A stretch of DNA of 64,000 nt from Fragilaria crotonensis (lineage: Eukaryota; Bacillariophyta; Fragilariophyceae; Fragilariales; Fragilariaceae), in contig JAKSYS010000163.1 in assembly GCA_022925895.1 (NCBI GenBank), positions 1-64,000 of the forward strand. Reading direction: 5' to 3'. The position numbers and the translations under genes were made by a program. Positions 10,094 through 20,815 of this stretch are shown one piece after another (positions within the stretch are counted from its first letter, which is position 1; every line of letters starts with the position of its first letter). The notes beneath the pieces were generated by a model. That model did not search any database. It saw only the letters and a program-made list of their open reading frames with translations, and was not told the origin of the DNA.

Positions 10094-11240
10094 TGACATC
10101 CATGATATTTGGAGTGGAGGACAATCCATCATCTCGACAATTTGAGATCACGAGGCTGCGCAGGGATCCTTCGAACTTGTCAAGGATCGCCTAGGTTTTC
10201 CGTGGCTCGGTGTCAACGCTCGCTTTGAATTCATCACTGAAATGACGGTGGCTCAGACATTTAACAAGAATGGGAGCGAATTGATGACAGAGTCACCGTC
10301 ATTGACGGATGTAGAATCTTCTAAAAACAGGATTAAGTGGAATTAAAAGAAACAAATGGTTTTGGCACGTCGGGGAAATGAACGGATAACTTCGCATCAT
10401 TGAACATATATAACTTCGCATCATCGAACATATGATTCTCAAGGTGTTAGAACCATCCACCTTGACCTCACTCTTTCGTCTTCGTCGGCTTCTTGCTCCT
10501 TGTCGAATTCAATATCGATAGCGCAAAGGCAAGCGATCTCCAAGACAGCGTCCATTCCAGGTGCTACTTGGACTTGATAGTGATAGAAAGCTGAAAGCAT
10601 CGAACTCGATAAGCCAATCCTTCGAAACCTTGGCCACAACTTGATTCTGAGCATTCTTCATGCAAAAGCTTCGATCCACAATATCAATTTGAAAAAGGGT
10701 CCGAGTATGCACCCTGCACCCTTCAGGTACACATCAAAAGTATCCCGTTAGGTCACAACCTCTTTTCCAATCCATACTATTGTTCACTGCCACGATAGAT
10801 GTCATACGTGGGTGTCATGGGGACTAGCTCTCAATCCGAGACGGCAACCACCTCACTGCCTAGAATGATTCACATCTTATCGTTACCAGGCGAGTACAGC
10901 ATTTCACCTCGGATCTTGGCAAACCCACGACAGGTTTGCCACGTCAAAAACATCAAAACCTTTCCTTCAAAGGTCATGACAAAAAAAGACTCGTCGTTGG
11001 AAATGAACGACACCCTCGATAGCGGGACATTGTGCTGAAGTTGACTACGGTCAGCCAACAATCCACCGAATAACAAATCACCAAAATCACTCTAGATATT
11101 CATAGCGAGAGGCCGATACCGAGGGCGAGAAGGAACCGATGACGTTGCCCTTCCTTGCGTGGAAGATGGCTGAGTAAGGGCGACTGTAAATAGATGTAGC
11201 AAGCGACACGTCGTGCACAAATCATGGTGCATGTGATGCG
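10094..11240 (-). pseudogene. Decayed tandem copy of the LURP-one-like gene
   Basis: This segment aligns along its length with about 11904-13045, including the 3' flank, at an offset of about 1.8 kb. The coding remnants lie at about 10440-11200. Recognisable pieces are the C-terminal HYQVQVAPGMDAVLEIACLC block (about 10500-10590), the NVPLSRVSFIS and FAKIRGEMLY blocks (about 10900-11030) and the signal-peptide region (about 11120-11200). They are in different frames, with internal deletions (the stretch upstream of 10690 is shorter than in the intact gene), so no full-length product is possible. It is a non-functional host gene copy. Confidence 0.8.
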
Positions 11241-11903
11241 TGAGTTTGTATCAACCAGAAACACTCTGCGCGAGCGTCGAATGTATTTGAGCACAAGCAA
11301 AAGGCTTGCAACGTATTGGCAACGCTTCGCTTATTTCTGAATTTTCTCCGTGTGGACGTTCCATACGTTCATCTTGACAAGAATCGTTCTTCGTCAGTAC
11401 CGAAGCATCCGTGTTGATCTGGGAAGGTGCGAAAGGGAAGTTTACCAGTTTGCAATGACTCCTCCAGCCAAGGTGATGGCGAAAATCTCCAAAGGAGGCG
11501 CAGACCCCTGAATCTCAAATTGCACCTCATCGTGTGTAGGATCATCAGCAACATGCGAACATGTCTCAGGAACAGTGCCAAAGCAGCGGTCAGGGAAAAC
11601 GATGATCTCGCTCACCACCGTCAGAGCTGGACCAAATAGCTCTCGATTTCAATCGCCCTCAGTTCGTGTCACCCTCTACGATGGGCTGGCTCAGACCATG
11701 ATGGCTCACCAACTGAAGAGCCGCGCTCACGACGCCACAAGGAGGCTCAGGCGAATTCAGAAAATTCAACTGACGAGCCATTACGACGATGACAAGTCAC
11801 TGCCACAACAGCAGGCCCTCCCATCCACAGTCATCCGATTGCTCACTCGCTTCACGACTTCTGAATTACCCTATTTTGAGCGAGCAATTAAGCCCTTGTC
11901 CTC
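11241..11903. other. Spacer between LURP-one copies
   Basis: A plus-strand frame of 121 codons at 11575-11940 (GTG first codon, Arg/Ser-rich) and an antisense frame at 11369-11581 have no recognisable domain. The plus frame runs into the duplicated segment. Neither is called as a gene. Confidence 0.35.
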
Positions 11904-12226
11904 GACATCCACGCAATTTGGAGGGGATGACAATCCATAAGTCCGACAAGGTGAGATCATAAAGTTGTGCAGGGATCCCTCGAATCTGCCAAGGATCGAC
12001 TAGTTTTTTCCGAGGTTCGATGTCACGCTCAGTTTGAAATCATACTGAAACAACGGTGGCTCGGACATTGAAAAAGGATAGGAGCGTTTTGGCGACAGAG
12101 TCACTGCCATTGCCGGATGTGGAATCTTCTCGAAACTGGATGGAGTTCGAAGGAAACCAGTGGTCTTGGCATGTCCAAGAAAAGGACGGAGAGCATAGCA
12201 TCATTTAAGTTTTGCTTCTAAAGGAG

Positions 12227-13021
12227 CTAGAACCATCCACCTTGGCCTTCCTCTTTTTTCTTCTTGGCCTCCTTGTGCTCCTCGTCGAATTCTTCGTCGA
12301 CAGCGCAAAGGCAAGCGATCACCAAGACAGCGTCCATTCCAGGTGCTACTTGGACTTGATAATGATTGAAAGCGTCAAACTCGATAATCCAATCCTTCGA
12401 AATCTTGGCCACGACCTGATTCTGAGCATTCTTCATGCAAAAGTTTCGATCGACAAAATCACCTTCAATCTTGAACGCTGGTGGTGGTTTGAAAAAGGGA
12501 CCGAGCACGCCCCCTGAACCCTCCAGGTACACATCAAAAGTATCCCGAAAGGCCACAACCTCCTTTTCAATCCATCCCATTTTTTCACTTCCACGATAGA
12601 TATCATATGTCGGCGTCATGGCCACTAGCTTTCGATCCAAGACGGCAACCACCTCACCTTCGACACTGATGCGCATTTTGTCTTTGCCTGGCAAGTGCAA
12701 CATGGCACCTCGGATCTTGGCAAACTCTTGATTGGTTGTCACGTCGAATACATCAAAATCTTCTCCAGTAAAGGTCATGGCACGTTCCTGAACTGCCAAG
12801 ACACGCTTGTCCTTCGAAATCGATGACACCCTCGATAGCGGGATATTGTACGGAAGTTGAACGCGGTCGGCCAACTTTCCTCCCGATAACAAATCACCGA
12901 AATCACTCAAGATATTCATATGGAGAGGCCGAGACCGCGAAGGAACTGATGACGTTGTCCATCCTTGTGTGGAAGATGGAAGAGTAAGGGCGACTGTGAA
13001 TAGCAGCAACAAACGACACAT
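12227..13021 (-). CDS. LURP-one-related (LOR, tubby-C-like) domain protein
   Basis: A single exon of 264 codons. The first ATG is at 13021 and opens a signal peptide (MCRLLLLFTVALTLPSS); the frame extends upstream only with a non-ATG codon. The body matches the LOR fold: beta-strand-rich blocks FAKIRGAMLHLPGKDKMRI, YDIYRGSEKMGWIEKE and FCMKNAQNQVVAKISKDW, then the hydrophobic central helix APGMDAVLVIACLCAVDEEF. The tail is acidic then Lys-rich. LOR proteins are related to tubby and phospholipid scramblases; biochemical roles are mostly unknown, and one plant member is linked to defence. The signal peptide suggests entry into the secretory pathway or plastid. A decayed tandem copy lies downstream at 10.1-11.2 kb. 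Confidence 0.8.
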   Translation of the reverse strand: MCRLLLLFTVALTLPSSTQGWTTSSVPSRSRPLHMNILSDFGDLLSGGKLADRVQLPYNIPLSRVSSISKDKRVLAVQERAMTFTGEDFDVFDVTTNQEFAKIRGAMLHLPGKDKMRISVEGEVVAVLDRKLVAMTPTYDIYRGSEKMGWIEKEVVAFRDTFDVYLEGSGGVLGPFFKPPPAFKIEGDFVDRNFCMKNAQNQVVAKISKDWIIEFDAFNHYQVQVAPGMDAVLVIACLCAVDEEFDEEHKEAKKKKEEGQGGWF

Positions 13022-13417
13022 GATGCACAAGTCTCCGTGAATGTGGAAACACAATCAGGATGATGGGTGTGGTTTGCAGTTATGCAAATCAACGTGAAAG
13101 CCAGCAACCAGGCGCAGGTACTTGCACCGTCGTATGATCCTTCTTGGTACTGGTACAGCGGAACCGTTGAAGATACTTCATACTGTCACGTGTCAGACGA
13201 TTCACGATGTTTCATCTTCACGAGACACTTTCATACCAAGAAACATGGATCTTTGTCCATCACGCCTTTTTTCCACAGTCGTACTTGCTGTCACTTGTCT
13301 CCCATCCACCCCAACACACAGTTGGGGCAAAAGCGCGGGAAGAAGACCCTTCGGCACCCGACAAGACGCTCGACCGCAAACCACACAACATCATTTGGAT
13401 TGCCCTTCATCCACGTT

Positions 13418-13969
13418 ATGGACAAGCTCATTACCGTCATTCCATCGGATCAAGTGACTACGGCATACAAAAAAGAAGCCAAGACATGGAGTAAATGGGA
13501 TTCCAAGAACCGTAAATCCTTTCCATTTTTTTATGCGACAGAAGAACGGGTCCTCATCCTTGAAGGCCTTGCCGAGATTACACCGAATAATGGAGGTGAC
13601 ACGGAGAGTGCTAGTGGTACAGTAATAACGATTAGTAAGGGCGATGCTGTGACATTTCACAAGGGGTTGAAATGCAAATGGAAGATTTTGAAACGAATGA
13701 AGAAACATTACATTGTGGAAAAGGCAGATGATGACGATGTTGAAGCGGCTGTTGCTACCATTACGTGTGATGTTTGCGATCAGGGATGTGAGGCCGAATC
13801 GTACTTCTTAGCAGATGAGGAACAAGATATTTGCCCAGCATGTTACGTTAAGGATAAACGCAAGTACGTCAATGCGGAGCATCAGAAGGATGGCAAAAAG
13901 TGGGTGGAACCGGATGACGGGGATGATGAGAAAGCACCGAAGAAGAAGAAGCGCAAGACCAAAGCATAG
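13418..13969 (+). CDS. Cupin-fold protein with C-terminal Cys-pair zinc motif
   Basis: The core starting MDKLITVIPSDQ matches the cupin_3 family (ureidoglycine aminohydrolase/EutQ-like): WSKWDSKNRKSFPFFYATEERVLILEGLAEITP, then a GD-containing turn and KGLKCKWKILKRMKKHYIV. A second module has CxxCxxxC and, 15 residues later, CxxC (CDVCDQGC...CPAC), probably a small zinc site. The tail is basic (KKKKRKTK), possibly a nuclear signal. The frame stays open upstream to an ATG at 13082, so the start is uncertain. A signal-peptide-like sequence (MDLCPSRLFSTVVLAVTCLP) lies at about 13244 in another frame. The cupin His/Glu metal ligands of enzymes are not evident, so catalysis is doubtful. Confidence 0.65.
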   Translation: MDKLITVIPSDQVTTAYKKEAKTWSKWDSKNRKSFPFFYATEERVLILEGLAEITPNNGGDTESASGTVITISKGDAVTFHKGLKCKWKILKRMKKHYIVEKADDDDVEAAVATITCDVCDQGCEAESYFLADEEQDICPACYVKDKRKYVNAEHQKDGKKWVEPDDGDDEKAPKKKKRKTKA

Positions 13970-14947
13970 GTGCTTACTATACGTCTAGTGCCGAGGAGGG
14001 CTTCTTCCTATCAAGACCTACAGTTTTCTATGACCGATGGAATGGAGACGGGGCAGGCAACATGAACTGTCAAGTTTTTGTTGTGTTCGAATGCAACTGG
14101 ACATGACAGAGCCCATCAAAGCATAACTTAAATGACGCAGCCTTTATGAACAGCGTCTCATGTTCCAAACACAAGTAACAACCAACAACCTTGGCATGAG
14201 GTTGAGGGTTGATTGATTGGCTTCCTCCGGGCTACAGGGATGAAGCGTAGATAAGCCACGTCCGACACGTAGCATCTGAAGGCTGCGTCCAGCACCAGGA
14301 CAAAGGACAACGTACGTCACATGAACAAACTGTTATGATGAAGTAGAACGTTCACGTTCTGAGAATCCAGAACACAACAACTCTTCACATTTTGCTATCG
14401 TCACCAGAATGGTATGATAGGCAACTGATAGTTAGCCATGGTTCTCATTACGATGTTCTAGTTGAAAATGATGGCTGGAGAATGAACTATCAACTATTCC
14501 GAACTATGAACTACAGTAGTCGTCGACTATGAACTTCGTATGCATACGACCAGCTCACCCAAACGCAATTAGCACAGTAGCCAAGTTCTTGTATCAGTAA
14601 TCATCAGTGCAATAACAAACTTGCAAACATGAACATACAAACAGCTCACAATGTACTTACAGCACCGACACTGGTTACTAACTGTACTTGCGTGGTACTC
14701 GGCAGTACTAGTGCTACGTACTGTATTATTGCAATGCACTGGGAAAGCAATACCAGGCTCCGTACTGGTAGTACTACATTACACATGGTACCAGTCCAGG
14801 ATAATGGATGATACAGGATATCTTTGACTCCTTCGACCTGACTCAGCTGACTGTCGCCCCTGGCTTCTGCATTCAGATTTCTCTTGACGATGAATACATC
14901 TAAGACCGACAATTTGAACACATTTTGCTGCGCTGACAACACCTACG
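13970..14947. other. Intergenic interval
   Basis: No gene is supported. The 14680-14810 part is dense in GTAC/AGTACT palindromes (for example GGTAGTACTACATTACAC) directly upstream of the thylakoid protein gene. Confidence 0.5.
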
Positions 14948-15981
14948 ATGTACCCACACTTTGCTTTGTCCCTGCTGCTGGCCATTTCTTCCGTCGCAGT
15001 GGCGTTCCAGGGCGTCGCAAAAGACAGCGCAATACGAGGCACACACCTCTCTGCTCTGTCACACCAGTCACCAAGCGATGGTTCTGGCGTTAGTAGACGT
15101 CAAGCCACATCCTTCCTGACTACGACGGCAGCCGCCACAACTCTGGGTTGGTTTGGATCGACTGCAAATGCCGAGATGATACAACTTCCCGCCGAATCGA
15201 CGGAACTTTCTTCTGGTTTACTTGCCAGCCGAGTCCTCGGCAACGTTTTGTCACCACCGCCGTATGGGATGGAGGGCCCAGATATATTCTACCCGTCGTA
15301 GGTGAACCAATTTGCGGCAAGACACTCACCCACTGATCGAAACAATACTTCCCACTCACGGATGTTTTCAGTTGGTTTGCAGGTACATGGAAGGTAGTTT
15401 CAGAATGTACCGACGTTCTTGCTCCCTGTGGTATTGCACTGTTTGGTGGCAATCGAACGTACGAGGCCGCTCTGGCAGAGCGAGGACCCTTCAAAGCATT
15501 GAACTACGAAAGTCGCTTTCTGGTGAGCGGAGACTCGGTCATTGCCGATCGGGAATTCAATGTCAAGAGTATCGCAAAAGTGGCCATGGGTGAAAATTCT
15601 GTGGTGGACGTTTCGCTTGCTACACCCAACAAATTCTCTTGTCTGCTGTCGTTGGAGGGGGCTCCGTCTCTTATTACAGTTGACTTGCTAGTCTTGAATC
15701 GACGTCAAGAACAGGAGAACGCAACAAGCTTCGATTGCTCGGAAGTTGTGCGAGAGATAGTATCCGGAGTGAAACGATCATCAGCTCCGATATTAAAGGA
15801 GGTGGAGACGACATCGCTCTATACTCTGGACGAGACAAACGGAAGCATTCATTGTCAACAGCGTTCCGCCACGTTTCTATTACCTTCTCAAGACGATCCT
15901 ATGGCAATGCAAATGTGGCAAGCAACCCGAGGGCGGCCTATTGACGTCAGGTATTATAATCTTCGCTATGAGAAGAAATAG
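14948..15981 (+). CDS. Plastid thylakoid-lumen protein, DUF6816-like
   Basis: Two exons, 14948-15297 and 15372-15981, with a 74-base GTAGGT...CAG intron, give 319 residues. The N-terminus is tripartite: a signal peptide ending VAVAF with Phe at the cleavage site (diatom plastid import), a Ser/Arg-rich transit part, then a twin-arginine lumen signal (RRQATSF, Ala/Thr core, TANA). The mature part opens GMEGPDIFYPSWFAGTW, resembling the proline/tryptophan entry motif of cyanobacterial and plant lumen proteins annotated DUF6816; that assignment is from memory of the motif. Function is unknown. Tat export implies folding or cofactor binding before translocation (inference). Confidence 0.75.
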
Positions 15982-16796
15982 ACATTTGGCCCTTAAGCCA
16001 TATGCCAATCGCCTGAATCTCAACTCCAGCATAATAGATTTCTGACCATGTGATCCTGGTTTTGTTTTGTTTGCCTTTTTATAGTGAAGTAATCTGTGTG
16101 ATGAATTCTGGTATGATGGCTGCACAACACACATCGAGCATATCGGAGTACTTTGGACTCTGGAGAGCTCCAGTACCATTGAACTCCGAGTACAAGGAAC
16201 TGTGAATCGAGTTGCATGTTGCATGCCCTCTTGTCAGTTGTCCGAGTTACCTGTACGAGAACCTCAAAGATACTTGTAGTGTGTCCTAGAGACTACTACC
16301 GGTACAAGTAGTCGTATCCAGAAGTATTTGTATGCGATATGAGGGCACACAACGAGGGTTCTCACGACTATAACAGTACGATAGGGTTCTCATAATAGTG
16401 GAGTACTCTAGTACTCAAGTACTCCAAGTACGATACTGGAATACGAAATGATATTGGGATTGTCCCTCGTGAAACGCAAAACTTCCAACTTCGTACACCG
16501 TCGTTGACGTTCAACGGTGTCAACCTCGACACACATCAAAAACCAATGACGTTGGCCAGCCAATCAAAACATAGATGGCGTACGTAGTTCGTCACTTCGA
16601 ATCCACGCGTCCGCTCATCTGTATGCAAACTCTATGTATTCGAAGGGAACATGGAAGCCCACGCATACGTGAGAAAGTTCGACGTCACTCGAGTTGAAAA
16701 TTTTTGGAGGAAGATCTACGATGCGCACATTCTTCCACACAAGTTTTGGACCGTGCCTCATTTTTCGTTGTTAATTACCTCGTTCAGATCGACAAG
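15982..16796. other. Intergenic interval
   Basis: No gene is seen. GTAC-rich palindromic DNA occurs at about 16260-16440 (for example GAGTACTCTAGTACTCAAGTACTCC). The rest, including the bases just upstream of the coiled-coil gene, shows no recognisable element. Confidence 0.45.
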
Positions 16797-18464
16797 ATGA
16801 AACTTTCCGGTGCTCTCGCCATCATTTTGATGTCAAACGGTGTGTCTGCTTTCACCCTTGGACCGTCCACGTCGCATCGACTTACAAAAATGTTTGCGTT
16901 TCGTCAGACCTACCAATACCAGTTGGATGTGGGCACTGGCAAAGTCAACATCAATGGAGCCACCTTTGACACGGAAACGGCGTCCGCACAGATTGACGCG
17001 GATCTGGAAGAATCCAAGGTTGCGGGTGCCGAGGCAATGGCAAGATTCGCGGAATTGGAAGCTCAAGTCCGCGCCAAGGAAGAGCAGCAGAGAGAAATGG
17101 CTTTGAAAATGAAGGAAGAATTGGAGTGAGTTTGCCTGCGTGCGACTGCGAAGGAGAATCCTGGTGTCTCTAACTGTTGTGCCTCTTCTCCTACTAGGAA
17201 TCAAAAGGCTGAATTCAAAAAGAAGGTCAACGAGCTGGGAAATGAAGCTACCTATGTCAAGTTGGAGGCCCACAAGGAAAAGATGCAAACAGTTGAAGCG
17301 TTCAAGGCCCGCGAACAAGCGCTCAAGGAAGAGATGGCTGCCCTGTCGGCCAAGCTAATGGAAGAGAAGGAGCATGTCTTTCAAAACCAGCTTGTCACGA
17401 ATCGTATCCTTGAGACACGCGTCGAGCTTGATGCGGCTCTTGGCACCCTCAAGAAGCAGCTTGAACAGGAACGCAAAGACTGGGAACAAAAACTCGCCGC
17501 AGAAAAGGAGTTGCACGCCCAGGAAATGCAGAAGCTCGTTGAGGCACAAGAAGCGCGCAGCCGCGAAATGATGAAGTACGCAGAGGTGAACAGAGAGTTG
17601 GAGAGCAAGCTTGCAGCAGAGCAAGAGGCGCATTCGCGGGACCTTATGATGTACGAGATGGCCAAAGAGGAGTTGGGCAGCAAATTGTCGGCAGAACAAG
17701 AGGCTCGCAGTCGCGACCTCAAAATCCTTTCGGCTGAGCAAGAGGCTTTCAATCGCGACTTGATGAAGTATGAAGAGGTCAGCAAGGAATTGGCCACCAA
17801 ATTGGCCGCTGAACAAGACGCTCGCACGCGAGACGTGAGTATGCTCACGGCGGAACAGGTAGCGCGAGAGAGGGAATTGATGAAGTCTCAAGAAGTAAGT
17901 TGCCAGGCGCAAATTGGTTGAACCTTCAACAAGAATTGGACTCACATATTTCGTTAGCAACTCACGAAAGCACAAGAGATGACCAAGCTTATTTTAGAGA
18001 AGCGAATTGCTCTGCAACAAGAAAGCAACAGTTTGGAGGGCATGCTTAAGGCAGAAAAAGATGCCCACGATCGTGACTTGGTATCGTCCCAGAAATTGCT
18101 CGCTCGTCTTCAGCAAGAGGTATCGGAAATGGAGAAAGAAAAAGACGTATTGAAAAGAAACAAGGAACAAACTGACGAGTTGTATCTGAAGCTCGGTCAG
18201 GCTCAGGAAATGACTAACCGTATTCTGCAAAAGCGCATTGAAATTGATGGAGAGCTGACTAGACTCCAGAGACAGTACGAGAACGACAGCAAGCGTTGGC
18301 AAGAGAAAATGGAGCGCGAAGTTGCCGCACAGCGAAAGGTCGCCGACGACGCAATGCTGGAATTGGAGAAGGTGAAGAAGAAGAAGGCCGCTATGGAGGC
18401 CGAGCGGAGCGACGTGGGTTCTTTGATGCGACTGACGTTCGAGGCCATGTTTGGCCTGAAATAG
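16797..18464 (+). CDS. Long coiled-coil protein with plastid-type signal peptide
   Basis: Three exons (16797-17125, 17198-17894, 17958-18464) with introns of 72 and 63 bases give 510 residues. The ATG at 16797 opens a signal peptide MKLSGALAIILMSNGVSAF with Phe at the cleavage site, consistent with plastid targeting. From about residue 65 to the end the chain is almost pure heptad coiled coil, rich in Glu, Lys, Ala and Leu. The unit (A)EQEAxSRDLMxYExxxxEL recurs about six times in exon 2. No enzymatic domain is present. It may be a structural filament or tether in or around the plastid; the exact role is unknown. Confidence 0.75.
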
Positions 18465-18875
18465 TGTGAAACACTACTGCTGGTGTGTTCTATGCTCTAT
18501 CCGAAATCCGAATACAATAAATGGTACTCTAAATAGGACTTGCCCATCACATGCAATTGATTTTAGACCTTGCTTTTGCGACGTGGGTATGCGTCACACG
18601 AACAATGGTAAAACACCGTCACAGGGATGGAGCGTCCGAGGAATGGAAGAGATGCTCCCCGCTGGGTCCTCCAACCCTTGCTATGTTGGCGAATCGCCCA
18701 GCAAAAGCGAAGGCAAGCAAAGCTTCAAGAGTCCAATTTCGCGTCCAAAACTATCACACTTGAAGAACGCTATCTGCTCAGACAACGCTTCGTGTATCGT
18801 AAAGGTGTAAACATTCATTTTTATCATAGCAGCATTAAATATCCATGATAATTCATTCGGTTATCATTCAATGTT

Positions 18876-19409
18876 CTACACACAACAGCAAGACTGCTTT
18901 TCATTGGCATAGTTCTCTTTCGTGATGACACCCGTGTGGATGTAGTAAATCAAAAAGGCGTGTGGATAAATGTACAACCCATTGACGACAATGCTCAACA
19001 ACCCTCCAAATGGCATTGTCAAAACCGAAAAGATCGCATTCGCAGCCACCATGTACTTGTTGTAAGTGATGGCACCATAGAGGGACAAGCCGGCGCACCA
19101 GACTCCAAGTAAAACGAACAGAATAACGGACACAGCCACGCCCACATCGTCATCATGATCGACGACAACCACTTCCGTTGTATTACCACCCACATTCACA
19201 GACCCCGGAGACATTTGCGTCGCTAGAGCCGAATCGACGCCCAGCATCACCATCGCCCGAGCAATGAGGAGGATGATGTCAACGATGATTACGGCACGAC
19301 GCATGTCGCAGCAACACTTGCAACAAGAGTGGGCCTTTTTTCCACCGCTTACAGTCCCAACGGGTTCATATACAATATCCGGCTCGATAGACATCACCAT
19401 ACCTTTCAT
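18876..19409 (-). CDS. Tetraspan membrane protein, copy A (intact)
   Basis: 177 residues from the first ATG (MKGMVMSIEPD); the open frame continues upstream to 19445 without an ATG. The cytosolic-looking N-terminus has a CCxCCCDM cluster. Hydrophobic segments follow: VIIVDIILLIARAMVML, a Gly/Val/Leu segment around VSVILFVLLGVW, then YMVAANAIFSVLTM and LSIVVNGLYIYPHAFLIYYI. An acidic loop (DHDDDVG) joins the first two. The C-terminus SCCCV could be lipidated. No known transporter family is recognised. Copies B and C at 20.3 and 22.5 kb are broken, so this is probably the functional member. Confidence 0.7.
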   Translation of the reverse strand: MKGMVMSIEPDIVYEPVGTVSGGKKAHSCCKCCCDMRRAVIIVDIILLIARAMVMLGVDSALATQMSPGSVNVGGNTTEVVVVDHDDDVGVAVSVILFVLLGVWCAGLSLYGAITYNKYMVAANAIFSVLTMPFGGLLSIVVNGLYIYPHAFLIYYIHTGVITKENYANEKQSCCCV

Positions 19410-19685
19410 GGTTGATTTCAGGTGGATGCGGGGAGCAGTGAGCAAAGCAGTGGGTGAAGCGATGATCTTCAGGTGGTGGCTAATTATTTATGAGCGAACT
19501 GGATGGATTCCCAAATCGCACTTGAGTGCTGGTCAGAGAGCGGGGAGAGTGTATATCCACGACTCACCATTATGTAGAGGTTGTATTGGACTCCCACGTA
19601 TGTGCCTCGAGTACTGAATTGTTGTACAACAGATGGCCCAATATCACACGTACGCCCGGACTACGCTAGTATACGCAAGAGCACA

Positions 19686-19752
19686 AGAGGCGAGGCGAGG
19701 CGAGGCGAGAGGCGAGAGGCGAGAGGCGAGAGGCGAGAGGCGAGAGGCGAGG
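19686..19752. repeat. GAGGCGA microsatellite
   Basis: Tandem GAGGC (5-bp) units followed by about six GAGAGGC (7-bp) units. It lies at the decayed junction between cassette copies A and B. Confidence 0.9.
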
Positions 19753-19769
19753 GTTGATGGGTGATGGTG

Positions 19770-19955
19770 TGATGGTGTGATGGTATTCGGAGAATTCACT
19801 GATGTTGAATTTATTTTGTATGATATGGCTGATGATGTGACGACGTGACGACGTATTTTTGTCCAACATCGATTTCGTGAAATTGAAAGGTGAGAATATG
19901 ATGGGTTGATATTTCCTGTCACAAACCACTCCTTCTCGTATCCAGTTTCTCAGGT
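19770..19955 (-). pseudogene. Short remnant of the DUF2358 gene, cassette copy A
   Basis: This segment matches parts of the intact gene around 23965-24170, with the shared blocks CGGAGAA.TCACTG.TGTTGAA, TGTCACAAACCA.TCCTTCTC and TTTCTCAG. Most of the coding sequence is missing or scrambled. It is a host gene remnant. Confidence 0.65.
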
Positions 19956-20316
19956 TGGGACTTCGTCGACATGAAAAATGCTACATGTACAAAAACGATG
20001 TGGCGTCCGAGGGATGCTCGCAGCTGGGTTCTCCAACCACTTGCTTCGTTGGCCTTCGCAAGTCAACTCATCGACGAATCTCCCAGAAGAAACGAAGGCA
20101 AGAAAACTTCAAGCATCCAACTGCACGCCAAAAGAACGCTTGCTATCACAATTGAATATCGCTATCTGCTCACAAGCACTATTGAGTGATTGAAAAGTGT
20201 GAAGTTCATTTTACATATAGCAGCATCATTAAATGCCCATGTATAATTATTGCCAACTTCTTTGCTGGTTGCACAGACGATGTCTCTGCACACAACATCA
20301 AGGCTGCTTTTCATGG

Positions 20317-20815
20317 TCAGTTTTCGTTCGTGATGACGCCCGTATTGATGTAGTAAATCAAAAAGGCGTGTGGATAAATGTAAAACCCATTGACGACAAT
20401 GCTCAACAACCCCCCAAATGGCATTGTCAAAACCAAAAAGATCGCGTTCACAGCCACCATGTACTTATTGTAAGTGATGGCGCCATAAAGGGACAACGCT
20501 GCGCACCAATGTGCGAGTAAAGAGAACAGAGTAAAAAAGAAAACCACACCCACCTCGTCATCATGATCGACGACCACTTCCGTTGCATCATCACGAACAT
20601 CAAAAAGACCGCTGAGACATGTGCGTCTTTAGAGCCGACCCGCCGCCCAGCAGGGCCAGCACCCAACAAATGAGAAGGAGGATGTCAACGACAATCACGG
20701 CACTACGCATGTCCCAGCGACACCCACACCAGGAGTAGACCTTCTTCCCCTTGCTTATAATCCCAACGGGTTCATATGCGACATCTGGCTCGATGGACAT
20801 CGCCTTTGCTTTCAT
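20317..20815 (-). pseudogene. Tetraspan membrane protein, copy B (frameshifted)
   Basis: The N-terminal half (MKAKAMSIEPDVAYEPVG to about 20600) and the C-terminal half (VVVDHDDEVG to 20317) are in different frames, with the break near 20600 at the loop after the first membrane segment. The end is also changed: the frame stops after GVITNEN and the Cys-rich tail is lost. It is otherwise close to copy A, so disruption is probably recent. Confidence 0.75.

Noticed and set aside
17355-18448. Minus-strand frames (up to 206 codons) over the coiled-coil gene
   Set aside because: Antisense of Glu/Lys/Leu codons gives Leu/Phe/Ser-rich shadows; introns and signal peptide fit the plus strand only.
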